Positions 19,701 through 26,714 of a stretch of DNA of 64,000 bases are shown piece by piece. Location of the stretch: NCBI RefSeq assembly GCF_030687535.1, contig NZ_CP117437.1, positions 3,307,501 to 3,371,500 of the forward strand. The letters run 5' to 3'. Numbering within the stretch: the stretch's first letter is position 1; each line of letters begins with the position of its first letter. The notes under the pieces are model-generated. The model was given only the letters and a program-made list of their open reading frames with translations, was not told the origin of the DNA and did no database searches. A program made the position numbers and the translations under genes. This DNA is from Pseudomonas sp. FP2335 (GTDB taxonomy: Bacteria > Pseudomonadota > Gammaproteobacteria > Pseudomonadales > Pseudomonadaceae).

Positions 19701-20391
19701 CGAGCACCTGGCCTTGCACAACGGCAACCTTGATGCCGAGCAACTGGACAGCACCCTGGTGGCGCTCAACCAACAATTGGCCGACGGCGAAAAACACCTC
19801 GCCGAACTGCGTGCGCGCCAGTCCGAAGACCAGCGCCGCCAAGATGCCAATCACAGCCTCGCGCTCACCACAGCCAAAGCCTATGAAGAATGGCAGCGCT
19901 GGGCCCGTCTGGAAGCGTTGATCGGCTCGGCCAACGGCGACAAATTCCGCAAGATCGCCCAGGCCTACAACCTCGACCTGCTGGTGCACCACGCCAACGT
20001 GCAACTGCGCCAACTGGTGCGCCGCTACCGCCTCAAGCGCGGTGGCAGCATGCTCGGCCTGTTGGTACTGGACACCGAAATGGGCGATGAACTGCGCTCG
20101 GTGCATTCGCTGTCCGGTGGCGAGACGTTCCTGGTGTCGTTGGCGCTGGCGTTGGGCCTGGCATCGATGGCGTCGAGCACGTTGAGGATCGAATCGCTGT
20201 TTATCGACGAAGGTTTTGGCAGCCTCGACCCCGAATCCCTGCAATTGGCAATGGATGCGCTGGACGGCTTGCAAGCCCAGGGGCGTAAGGTGGCAGTGAT
20301 CTCCCACGTGCAGGAAATGCACGAGCGCATCCCGGTGCAGATCCAGGTCAAGCGTCAGGGCAATGGCTTGAGCACCCTGGAGGTCAAGTGA
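16753..20391 (+). CDS. sbcC: SbcC, ATPase subunit of SbcCD
   Basis: This 1212-residue SMC/Rad50-like protein has Walker A GPTGAGKSTLLDALCLALFG (about 36-55), two very long Gln-rich coiled coils (about 200-560 and 640-1040), a zinc-hook CPVC motif near residue 604, the ABC signature LSGGETFLVSLALALGLA and Walker B LFIDEGFGSLD (about 1120-1165). The hook dimerises two subunits, and the ATPase heads gate SbcD access to DNA ends and hairpins. ATG 16753 overlaps the sbcD stop, and the GTG of the GST gene overlaps its own stop, so all three form one operon. Confidence 0.97.
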   Translation: MKILAIRLKNLASLAGPFEIDFTAEPLASAGLFAITGPTGAGKSTLLDALCLALFGAVPRLGDTGQAKMPDADSDISIGDPRTLLRRGTGGGYAEVDFVGVSGRRYRARWEANRARDKASGKLQNSRQSLIDLDSEQLLASQKTEYKTQLELALGLNFEQFTRAVLLAQSEFSAFLKANDNERSELLEKLTDTALYTRLGRRAFDKAKEAKDAHKHLQDQATGVVPLAPEARAELDEQFIQAQQQLKVQQAQLKQLELQHTWLKELREWQQRQLDATEQLQRAQADWDNQGQQRQDLSRLEQLAPQRHQFTRQAELLGMLTPLAAQIQASNTQQTELLTRQAQAQQQQAAAQAALADAVKQQVDAGPLLQQAFAEQNTLAHLAKDLAKRNDDKQQQQSACTEGQNLLKALQEKQAAVTERLQRLAAGLERSAALAPLGDAWTVYRERLQQLMLIGNRLNKGQAELPQLEQRATAAAERFTQQREALDLLYQEAGAEPHAVAEQIQLLASLLQDNRKQQRAFEDLTRLWDSQQQLDQQSGALTQKLADAQQQREQLNQTGLQTKAELTVAEQTLTVTKQLLERQRLARSASVEELREQLQDDQPCPVCGSHEHPYHQPEALLQSLGRHDENEEATAQKAVDTLKEKLTELRGEVGGLIAQQKEFLQQQEQLAAQQSALAPSLDAHPLSALLFNQDAAKRSAWLAQQLSQLTQSISQDEQRQGALLNLQQNAGRLQQQLQAAQDASQQARQLLVDQQRELSSDRERLDEELNGFASLLPTETLEGLRSEPAATFMQLDQQVSQRLEQLGQQKDELAEQQERQHAIEKEQTHQQHRQQQLDALLQQLRDVTAQHQAAQHTLSTLLGEHPSAEHWQQQLEQAVTQSRQSEADANTQLHELHNALIQLAADLKAQQERQQALLTEQHTLDSRISEWRALHPELDDSGLARLLAFDEAQVSALRQQVQHSEKAVEQAKVLLQEREQRLAEHLALHNGNLDAEQLDSTLVALNQQLADGEKHLAELRARQSEDQRRQDANHSLALTTAKAYEEWQRWARLEALIGSANGDKFRKIAQAYNLDLLVHHANVQLRQLVRRYRLKRGGSMLGLLVLDTEMGDELRSVHSLSGGETFLVSLALALGLASMASSTLRIESLFIDEGFGSLDPESLQLAMDALDGLQAQGRKVAVISHVQEMHERIPVQIQVKRQGNGLSTLEVK

Positions 20392-20981
20392 GCGAGGTGC
20401 TGCTGTACTCGTTCCGACGCTGCCCGTACGCGATGCGTGCGCGGTTGGCGTTGCGCTACTCAGGCGTGGCGGTGCGTATCGTCGAGGTCAGCCTGAAGGC
20501 CAAGCCAGCCGAGATGCTGGCGCTGTCGCCCAAGGGCACGGTGCCAGTGTTGAGCGTTGATGACCGCGTGATTGAAGAGAGCCTGGAAATCATGCAGTGG
20601 GCGCTGGCGCAGAACGATCCGCAGGATTGGCTGCTCGGCGGCGACCCGGCGGTGCTGGCGTTGATTGCCGAGAATGACCAGGTCTTCAAACAACACTTGA
20701 ACCGCTACAAGTACGCCGAACGCTACCCGGAGCAGTCAATGGAGCACTATCGGGCCGAGGGCGAGGTGTTTTTGCACAAGCTGGAGGGGTTATTGGCCGA
20801 GCGGGATTACCTGCTGGCAGACCACCTGACCCTGGCGGATGCTGCACTGGCGCCGTTTGTGCGTCAGTTTGCCCATGTGGACCGAGTGTGGTTTGCCGGT
20901 ACATCGTATAAACGGTTGCAGGTATGGCTACAGCGGTTTCTGGATTCACCGCTCTTTGTCGCAGTGATGGCAAAACCCTGA
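20388..20981 (+). CDS. Glutathione S-transferase family protein
   Basis: This 197-residue protein has a thioredoxin-fold N-terminus with an RRCPYAMRARLAL active-site segment (Cys12) and the cis-Pro/SNAIL-region pattern (KGTVPVLSVDD...IEESLEIMQWAL, about 48-70), then a helical C-terminal domain (about 85-190). The CPYxxR motif suggests an omega- or Cys-type GST with thiol-transfer activity; substrates are unknown. GTG 20388 overlaps the sbcC stop. Its place behind sbcDC appears to be an operon arrangement with no obvious functional link to DNA repair. A REPIN follows. Confidence 0.88.
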   Translation: MSEVLLYSFRRCPYAMRARLALRYSGVAVRIVEVSLKAKPAEMLALSPKGTVPVLSVDDRVIEESLEIMQWALAQNDPQDWLLGGDPAVLALIAENDQVFKQHLNRYKYAERYPEQSMEHYRAEGEVFLHKLEGLLAERDYLLADHLTLADAALAPFVRQFAHVDRVWFAGTSYKRLQVWLQRFLDSPLFVAVMAKP

Positions 20982-20997
20982 GAGCAACACGATCGAC

Positions 20998-21084
20998 TGT
21001 GGGAGCTGGCTTGCCTGCGATAGCATCAACTCGGTACAACCGATTCACCGAGGTGTCTGCGGCGCAGGCAAGCCAGCTCCCACA
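20998..21084. repeat. REPIN (GTGGGAGCTGGCTTGCC type)
   Basis: It is the same subtype as the element at 806-894: TGTGGGAGCTGGCTTGCCTG at the left and GCAGGCAAGCCAGCTCCCACA at the right, separated by a diverged spacer. It lies between the GST gene and the convergent 59-residue gene. Confidence 0.9.
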
Positions 21085-21106
21085 TTAGATTCAGATGATC
21101 TTGAAT

Positions 21107-21286
21107 TCAGTGCTGAGCCTTGTGATCCAGTGCGGCATAGAAGTTGGCGCTCTGTTGCAGGTATTTCTGGGTGTAGGCGCTGGTGCTGGATTTCTTGCCG
21201 GTGAGTTCCACGCTGGCGGCCGCTGGCAGGGCCACAGTTGCGGAAACGGCGGAAGCGGCGATGATGGAGAAGAGGTTCAAGTTCAT
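21107..21286 (-). CDS. Small secreted hypothetical protein (59 residues)
   Basis: The frame begins at ATG 21286 (minus strand) and encodes a typical signal peptide (MNLNLFSIIAASAVSATVA, then LPAAAS as cleavage region near residue 25). A mature peptide of roughly 34 residues follows, rich in Ser, Thr, Gln and Tyr. The upstream AAGGGTAACCGAC provides a plausible ribosome site. Similar short exported proteins of this layout occur across Pseudomonas without known function. It follows the terminator of the lactonase gene and is therefore likely transcribed separately. Coding status rests on the coherent signal peptide and ribosome site. Confidence 0.7.
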   Translation of the reverse strand: MNLNLFSIIAASAVSATVALPAAASVELTGKKSSTSAYTQKYLQQSANFYAALDHKAQH

Positions 21287-21415
21287 GTCGGTTACCCTTG
21301 TGTTCGTTTGGTTTGAGTGGCCGGGAAGGCCTTGGAACCCAACTTACGCCCGAGGGTTGAACCTTAGAAATGCTTTGAAACAGTAGCCGTTATCACTCGA
21401 ATTAATAGAAAGGCT

Positions 21416-21438
21416 CAGGCCCCGCAGTGCGGGGCCTG
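21416..21438 (-). terminator. Terminator downstream of the lactonase gene
   Basis: A GC-rich hairpin (CAGGCCCCGC, loop AGT, GCGGGGCCTG) lies just past the lactonase stop at 21443. On the minus strand it is followed by CCTTTCTATTAATT, a modest T-rich tail. Confidence 0.75.
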
Positions 21439-21442
21439 TGGC

Positions 21443-22618
21443 TTATTGACGCACCAGGAACTTGAGGTCGCTGGGCGCATCTATCGGCAATTTCTGCACG
21501 GTTTTACCCAGCAGGCCGGTCTTGGGGTCACGCTCGACCACCACAATTTCATTGCTTTTCTGGTTGGCGATCAGCAGAAACTTGCCGCTCGGGTCCAGGC
21601 TGAACTCGCGCGGATGATCGCCTTCGACGGAACGGCGTTGCAGTTCCGTGAGGTGTGCGGTCGCCGGGTCAATGCCGAACACCAGCAACTGATTGGCGGT
21701 GCCACGGTTGCTCACGTACAGGAACTTGCCATCGGCGGACGCATGCAGTGCCGCACCGGCCTTGTCCGCAGCCGGTTGCCCGGCAGCGAAGTCCACCAGC
21801 TGAGTCTGGCTGAGCTTGCCATCCTGGTAGTCGAACACCGCGACCTGGGCACTCATCTCGGTGGTCAGCCACGCATGCTTGCCATCGGCGCTGAACAGCA
21901 GATGACGTGGACCGCTGCCCGGCGGCAACTGCACCGAGGCGGGCTCGGCCGGAGTCAACGGCAGTTCATGATTGGCCTTGGGGTCGTAACGATAGGCAAA
22001 CACCTTGTCTGCTCCCAGGTCCTGCACAAACACGTACTTGCCATCCGGCGACGACACCACCGAATGCACATGGTTGGAGGCCTGGCGCTCAGGGTTCACA
22101 CGGCTGGCCGGGTGCCCGCTCAACTGCACGGGTGCCGACAGCTTGCCGGCGGCGTCCACGGGCAGGATCGCCAGGCTACCGCCCGGATCTTCCAATACCG
22201 AATAGTTGGCGACGAACAGATAACGCCCGTCAGCAGCCACGCTGGAATGAGTCGGCTCGTTGCCCAGGCTCTGCACCTGATTGATCAGGGTCAGTTGATG
22301 ACTTTGTGGGTCGATGCGGTAACTGCTCACACGACCGACCGGATCGTTCTGACCCGGGCCGTTCTCATTGACCACAAACAAATGTTTCTGGTCCTTGGAA
22401 ACGGTCAGCCACGACGGGTTGGCAGCCTTGGCCGCCAGTACCGGCTGGCCCTGGAACTTGCCCGTACGGCTGTCGAATTGCAGGCGGTAGATGCCTTCGC
22501 TGGTGCCGGCGGTATAGCTGCCGACCAACAGTTCATAGGTCTCGGCCGGTGCGGCCTGCACCGACATCGCGCCAACACTGCCCGCCATCAGCAGGGGCCA
22601 GAATTTACGCATCAGCAT
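21443..22618 (-). CDS. Secreted lactonase-family seven-bladed beta-propeller (6-phosphogluconolactonase/YbhE-like)
   Basis: This 391-residue protein starts with a signal peptide (LLMAGSVGAMSVQA, cleavage near residue 23). It continues as a YbhE-type propeller with GSYTAGTSEGIYRLQFD (about 33-49) and NHVHSVVSSPDGKYVFVQDLGADKVFAY (about 180-207). Cytoplasmic members hydrolyse 6-phosphogluconolactone; exported ones may act on other lactones or be binding proteins, so the substrate is uncertain. ATG 22618 overlaps the preceding gene by 14 bases; a second ATG at 22612 is possible. The export signal argues against a simple pentose-phosphate role. Confidence 0.88.
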   Translation of the reverse strand: MLMRKFWPLLMAGSVGAMSVQAAPAETYELLVGSYTAGTSEGIYRLQFDSRTGKFQGQPVLAAKAANPSWLTVSKDQKHLFVVNENGPGQNDPVGRVSSYRIDPQSHQLTLINQVQSLGNEPTHSSVAADGRYLFVANYSVLEDPGGSLAILPVDAAGKLSAPVQLSGHPASRVNPERQASNHVHSVVSSPDGKYVFVQDLGADKVFAYRYDPKANHELPLTPAEPASVQLPPGSGPRHLLFSADGKHAWLTTEMSAQVAVFDYQDGKLSQTQLVDFAAGQPAADKAGAALHASADGKFLYVSNRGTANQLLVFGIDPATAHLTELQRRSVEGDHPREFSLDPSGKFLLIANQKSNEIVVVERDPKTGLLGKTVQKLPIDAPSDLKFLVRQ

Positions 22619-22898
22619 CGGCTTCGTCCTCGTCGTTATTGTTGCCGGTGAACGCGCTCAAACAAACCAGGCGGTGCTCACCCTCTTCATTGATCAGCAA
22701 CCAGCTTTGCAGGCTTTCATCGAAGGTGGCGGCGGCCAGTTGTTCGGGGCTGAACTTCCAACGCTTGAGGTCCCGACCGTCCATGCTCTCGATCAGCAAA
22801 TGCTGGTCAAAGATGAACTCGAAGGCGTGCAGCCCGTTGATGATCAGCATGTCGCTGTCGTTCAGGGCGCTGCTCAGGTTTGGTGTTGCGTCGGTCAT
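22605..22898 (-). CDS. Small acidic hypothetical protein
   Basis: This 97-residue protein is soluble and acidic with an Asp/Glu-rich tail (NNNDEDEADADA). I do not recognise a domain. It shows an alternating hydrophobic beta pattern (MLIINGLHAFEFIFDQHLLIESM). Its stop lies inside the start region of the lactonase gene, which implies translational coupling. It is probably the first gene of a two-gene transcript. Confidence 0.75.
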   Translation of the reverse strand: MTDATPNLSSALNDSDMLIINGLHAFEFIFDQHLLIESMDGRDLKRWKFSPEQLAAATFDESLQSWLLINEEGEHRLVCLSAFTGNNNDEDEADADA

Positions 22899-22976
22899 GA
22901 TGTGAAGTCACTGCGGGGGAAAAGACACATGATAGGTCAATTCCCCCGCCGTGCCTTGCGGCATTGGTCTAATCGA

Positions 22977-25352
22977 TCAATGGGCGAAGAGTGAGTTGCC
23001 CTTCTGCCCCGCCAATTTCTCGGGTTTGATCAGGAACCGCGCCAGTGCCGGCAGCAGCCACAATGCACCGAACATGTTCCACAGCAACATGAAGGTCAGC
23101 ATCAGGCCCATGTCGGCCTGGAACTTGATCGCCGAGAAGATCCAGGTGCACACGCCGATCGCCAGGCACAGGCCGGTGAACAGCACGGCTTTACCGGTGG
23201 ACTTGAGCGTCTGGTAGTACGCCTCTTGCAACGGCAGGCCCGCACGCAGGAAGCTTTCCAGGCGACTGTAGATGTAGATGCCGTAGTCCACGCCGATCCC
23301 GACGCCCAGCGCCACCACGGGCAAGGTGGCGACCTTGACGCCAATGCCCATGAACGCCATCAGCGCGTTACCCAGCACCGAAGTCAGCACCAGCGGCAGC
23401 ACGATGCACAGGGTCGCCGCCCAGGAGCGGAAGGTGATCATGCACATGGTCGCGACGCACAGGTACACCAGGATCAGGATGGTCAGCTCGGATTCCTTGA
23501 TCACCTCGTTGGTGGCCGCTTCGATCCCGGCGTTACCGGCGGCGAGGATGAATTCCAGGCCGTCCCTGTTGTTCTCCTTGGCAAACTCCTGCACCGCATG
23601 CACCGCCCGGTCGAGGGTCTCGGCCTTGTGGTCATTGAGGAACACCAGCACCGGCGCCAGGGAGCAATTGTTGTTGTACAGGCCGTCGGCCCGGGCGATG
23701 GAGTTGTTCAACACATCCGGGTTACGCGACAGGGTTTCCCACTTCAGGTTGCCCTCGTTCATGCCCTTGATCATCTGCTTGGACACGGTCACCAGCGAGA
23801 TCGCCGACTGCACGCCCTCGGTGTTCTGCATCTTCCACATCAACTGGTCGATGGGCGCCATGGCTTCGTAGCGCGAGCAGCCTTCGGCGTTGGTCTTGAC
23901 CATCACCACCAACACGTCGGAGCTGGTGGAGTAGTTGCTGATGATGAAGTTGTTGTCTTTGTTGTAACGCGAGTCCGGACGCAGTTCCGGCGCGCCCTGA
24001 TCGAGGTCGCCGATCTTCAGGTTCTGGCTGTACCAGAGGCCGCCGCCAAAGGCCACCAGGGCCAGGGCGATGGAGATCGGCGCGACTTTCGGGCTGGCAA
24101 AATTCGACAGCAGGCGCCAGAACGAATGCTCGCGGTTCGCGTCTTTCTTGCTCTTGGCGATGGCGCGCTTGCTGATGCCGACGTAGGAAATCGCCACCGG
24201 CAGCAGGATCAGGTTGGTGAACACAATCACCGCCACGCCGATGGAGGCACCGATGGCCAGCTCACGGATCACGCCGATGTCGATGATCAACAACGTAATG
24301 AAACCCACCGCATCCGCCAGGATCGCAATCATCCCCGGCAGGAACAGTTGGCGGAACGTGCGCCGCGCCGCCGTCAGCGCGTTGTCGGCCTCGCTGGATT
24401 GCAGGGCGATGCCGTTGATCTTCTGCACGCCGTGGGAAATACCGATGGCAAAAATCAGGAACGGCACCAACATCGAATACGGGTCCAGCCCGAAGCCGAA
24501 AAAGTGCATCAGCCCCAATTGCCAGATCACCGCCACCAGCGTGGTGCTCAACACGGCGATGGTGCTGCGCAGGCAGTTGGTGAACCACAACAGCAGGATC
24601 AGGGTGATGACAAACGCGATGCCGAAGAACATCACCACCATCACCAGGCCGTCGATCAGGTCGCCGACCTTCTTGGCGAAGCCGACGATGTGGATCTTGA
24701 CGTTGGGGTTCTGCGCTTCGAACTTGTCACGGATCTTGTCTTCAAGTTCATGGGAGAACTTGCGGTAGTCCAGGGCCAGCAACTTGCCCTGGTCCTGCGG
24801 GTCCGGGTAGGACTCCAGCAGCGGGATGTCGACGATGCTCGATTTGAAATCGTTGGACACCAACCGCCCGACCTGGCCGGACTTGAGCACGTTGTTGCGC
24901 AGTTGATCGAGACTTTCCGCCGAGCCGTTGTAGCTTTGCGGGATCACTTCACCGCCGGCAAAGCCTTCTTCGGTCACTTCGGTCCAGCGCACGCTGGGGC
25001 TCCACAGCGACTTGAGGCCCGAACGGTCGACGCCGGAGATGTAGAACACCTCGTCGTTGATCTGCCGCAGGGTCTCCATGTACTCCTTGGTGAAAATGTC
25101 GCCGTCCTTGGCCTCCACCGAAATCCGCACCGTGTTGCCCAGGTTCGCCAGGTCGTTGCGGTGCTCCATCATCTTCTCGATGAAGGGGTGCTTGAGGGGG
25201 ATCATTTTTTCAAAGCTGGTGGACGGGCGAATCAACGTCGCCTGCCAGAACAGGAAAACACTCACCAGCAGGCAGATCACGATGACTGCCGGGCGGTTGT
25301 TGAAGATCAGACGCTCAAGAAAGGTCGCTTTATCGTTGTGATGACTGCTCAT
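22977..25352 (-). CDS. MMPL/RND-superfamily transporter
   Basis: This 791-residue protein has an RND-like architecture: one helix near 20-38, a large periplasmic domain (about 45-215), a bundle of five helices (about 225-395), a second soluble domain (about 440-590) and a second bundle (about 600-775) ending in a short tail. The sterol-sensing-like segment GIGVDYGIYIYSR occurs in the second bundle. MMPL-type proteins move lipids or hydrophobic compounds and often pair with an exported YCF48 propeller, as here, where the propeller gene lies immediately upstream on the same strand. The leader contains AATAATAA and GAAGG before ATG 25352. Confidence 0.9.
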   Translation of the reverse strand: MSSHHNDKATFLERLIFNNRPAVIVICLLVSVFLFWQATLIRPSTSFEKMIPLKHPFIEKMMEHRNDLANLGNTVRISVEAKDGDIFTKEYMETLRQINDEVFYISGVDRSGLKSLWSPSVRWTEVTEEGFAGGEVIPQSYNGSAESLDQLRNNVLKSGQVGRLVSNDFKSSIVDIPLLESYPDPQDQGKLLALDYRKFSHELEDKIRDKFEAQNPNVKIHIVGFAKKVGDLIDGLVMVVMFFGIAFVITLILLLWFTNCLRSTIAVLSTTLVAVIWQLGLMHFFGFGLDPYSMLVPFLIFAIGISHGVQKINGIALQSSEADNALTAARRTFRQLFLPGMIAILADAVGFITLLIIDIGVIRELAIGASIGVAVIVFTNLILLPVAISYVGISKRAIAKSKKDANREHSFWRLLSNFASPKVAPISIALALVAFGGGLWYSQNLKIGDLDQGAPELRPDSRYNKDNNFIISNYSTSSDVLVVMVKTNAEGCSRYEAMAPIDQLMWKMQNTEGVQSAISLVTVSKQMIKGMNEGNLKWETLSRNPDVLNNSIARADGLYNNNCSLAPVLVFLNDHKAETLDRAVHAVQEFAKENNRDGLEFILAAGNAGIEAATNEVIKESELTILILVYLCVATMCMITFRSWAATLCIVLPLVLTSVLGNALMAFMGIGVKVATLPVVALGVGIGVDYGIYIYSRLESFLRAGLPLQEAYYQTLKSTGKAVLFTGLCLAIGVCTWIFSAIKFQADMGLMLTFMLLWNMFGALWLLPALARFLIKPEKLAGQKGNSLFAH

Positions 25353-25367
25353 TGAATCCCCGCCTTC

Positions 25368-25375
25368 TTATTATT
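25368..25375 (-). promoter_or_regulatory. AAnAAnAA (Hfq/Crc-like) element before the MMPL gene
   Basis: The minus strand reads AATAATAA directly before the GAAGG ribosome site of the MMPL transporter, overlapping the stop codon of the upstream YCF48 gene. It matches the known Hfq/Crc target pattern; function here is inferred. Confidence 0.4.
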
Positions 25376-26423
25376 TTGAGAGCTCTGCGCCGGCAACGGT
25401 GGCGACACGCACGCCACCCTGCCCCGCGAGGATCAAATTGCCATTGCCTGCCGCCGTCACCGAGGAGAGGGAAATCCGGTCCGGGCGATTGAAGACGCTG
25501 AAGGTCAGTCCGTCGTCATGGCTGACGACCACGCTGCCACCATTGCCGACCACCACGATGGCGCCGTCGTCCAGCAAGGTCGCGCCGGACAAGCCGAACT
25601 CCAGCGCGCCCCGTGCGGCATTCAGTTCGACCTGCTCCCAGGTGCTGCCAAAATCCGTGGAGCGGTACAGGTTGCCGCGCAAGCCAAAGGCCAGCAAGGT
25701 CTGCGGCTGGGCGGTGCCGATCACGCCAAACAACGAGCCCTCGTAGGGGCCTTGGAGCTTTTCCCAGGTCTGGCCGTCGTCGCTGGAGCGGAACATGCTG
25801 CCCTGCTCGCCGACGATAAACAGGCCGGCATCCTTGATATGGGCGATGGCGTTGAGGTGGAACTGGTCTTCGTTGTCGAGACGCTCGCTGACGTCGTTCC
25901 AGGTCTTGCCGCCGTCGGTGGTTTCGATCAGCGCGCCGTAGGCGCCAACGGCCAGGCCGTGGTTGGCGTCGTTGAACCACACGTCGAGCAAGGGGGCTTC
26001 GCGCTTGAGGTCTTGAAATTGCTGGGTCCAAGTGGCGCCCCCGTCGGCGGTGGCGAGGATCTGTGCATCATGGCCCACCGCCCAACCTTGCTTGTCATCG
26101 ACGAAATACACCGCCGTGAGCAATTGCCGGGTGGGGACCTTGGCCTGGGCCCACGTGGCGCCCTGGTCGTCGGAATAGAGGATGTGCCCGCGATCACCGA
26201 CCGCCACCAGGCGCTTGCCGGCGTGGACCACGTCGATCATCAGGCCCTTGGCGGCCTTGGGGGATTCAATCGCAAACACCGCTGCGGCGGGGGTATCGCT
26301 GGCGGCCTGGACGGCCGTCGGCAACGCGACGGCCCCAAACAGCGAGAGCGCTGTGGCCAGCAACGCAACCCTGCGTGCGGCATGTGGGCGGCAAACAACC
26401 CAACCCATGACAGGCTCACTCAT
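25371..26423 (-). CDS. Exported YCF48/BNR-repeat beta-propeller protein
   Basis: This 350-residue protein has an N-terminal signal sequence (VALLATALSLFGAVALPTAVQA) and repeated Asp-box motifs (DQGATWAQ, DGGATWTQ, DGGKTWND, DDGQTWEK, DFGSTWEQ), one per propeller blade, typical of YCF48/HCF136-like proteins. I chose ATG 26423 because AGAAAGG lies just upstream; ATG 26438 would add five residues but has no ribosome site. It precedes the MMPL transporter by 18 bases. The pair probably forms an envelope transport unit; the cargo is unknown. Confidence 0.87.
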   Translation of the reverse strand: MSEPVMGWVVCRPHAARRVALLATALSLFGAVALPTAVQAASDTPAAAVFAIESPKAAKGLMIDVVHAGKRLVAVGDRGHILYSDDQGATWAQAKVPTRQLLTAVYFVDDKQGWAVGHDAQILATADGGATWTQQFQDLKREAPLLDVWFNDANHGLAVGAYGALIETTDGGKTWNDVSERLDNEDQFHLNAIAHIKDAGLFIVGEQGSMFRSSDDGQTWEKLQGPYEGSLFGVIGTAQPQTLLAFGLRGNLYRSTDFGSTWEQVELNAARGALEFGLSGATLLDDGAIVVVGNGGSVVVSHDDGLTFSVFNRPDRISLSSVTAAGNGNLILAGQGGVRVATVAGAELSK

Positions 26424-26438
26424 AGACCTTTCTCCCAT

Positions 26439-26449
26439 TTATTATTGTT
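26439..26449 (-). promoter_or_regulatory. AAnAAnAA element before the YCF48 gene
   Basis: On the minus strand AACAATAATAA gives two overlapping matches to the Hfq/Crc target pattern, about 15-26 bases before the chosen ATG. It suggests catabolite repression of the YCF48-MMPL transcript. Confidence 0.45.
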
Positions 26450-26628
26450 ATCGCCTGCCTTCCGGGGCCTTGAAACCTGCAATCTAGAGCGCCTGGAGGA
26501 AGCAGGGGCCATCCTATCGGGCTTTCGAATCGTCTGACAATCGGCGCTACGTTATGTTTTGTTAACTGGCGGCATTTGGCCACGAGCTGAATATAGCTGC
26601 ATTCGCCGGAGTGATTGTCGACACGCAA

Positions 26629-26671
26629 TGAATTTTTATTCCATCTATTGAGTTTAAGGAATTTTTATTCC
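26629..26671. promoter_or_regulatory. Two GGAA-N6-TTCC-type operator candidates upstream of the Gfo/Idh/MocA gene
   Basis: Near-identical palindromes lie at 26629-26642 (TGAATTTTTATTCC) and 26658-26671 (GGAATTTTTATTCC), centres 29 bases apart. The second fits GGAA-N6-TTCC exactly, the site reported for RpiR-type inositol regulators (IolR). They lie in the divergent region between the YCF48 gene and the dehydrogenase, 44-86 bases before the latter's ATG. Confidence 0.5.
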
Positions 26672-26689
26672 ATTAATAGCGCCTCTGAA

Positions 26690-26697
26690 AACAATAA
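26690..26697 (+). promoter_or_regulatory. AAnAAnAA element before the Gfo/Idh/MocA gene
   Basis: AACAATAA lies just before the AAAGGA ribosome site of the dehydrogenase gene, again fitting the Hfq/Crc target pattern. Confidence 0.45.
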
Positions 26698-26714
26698 TGC
26701 AAAGGACCACGGCT

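Noticed and set aside
23226..25355. 709-residue plus-strand frame opposite the MMPL gene
   Set aside because: Shadow frame: it is rich in His, Gln and Arg, with no membrane segments or motifs.
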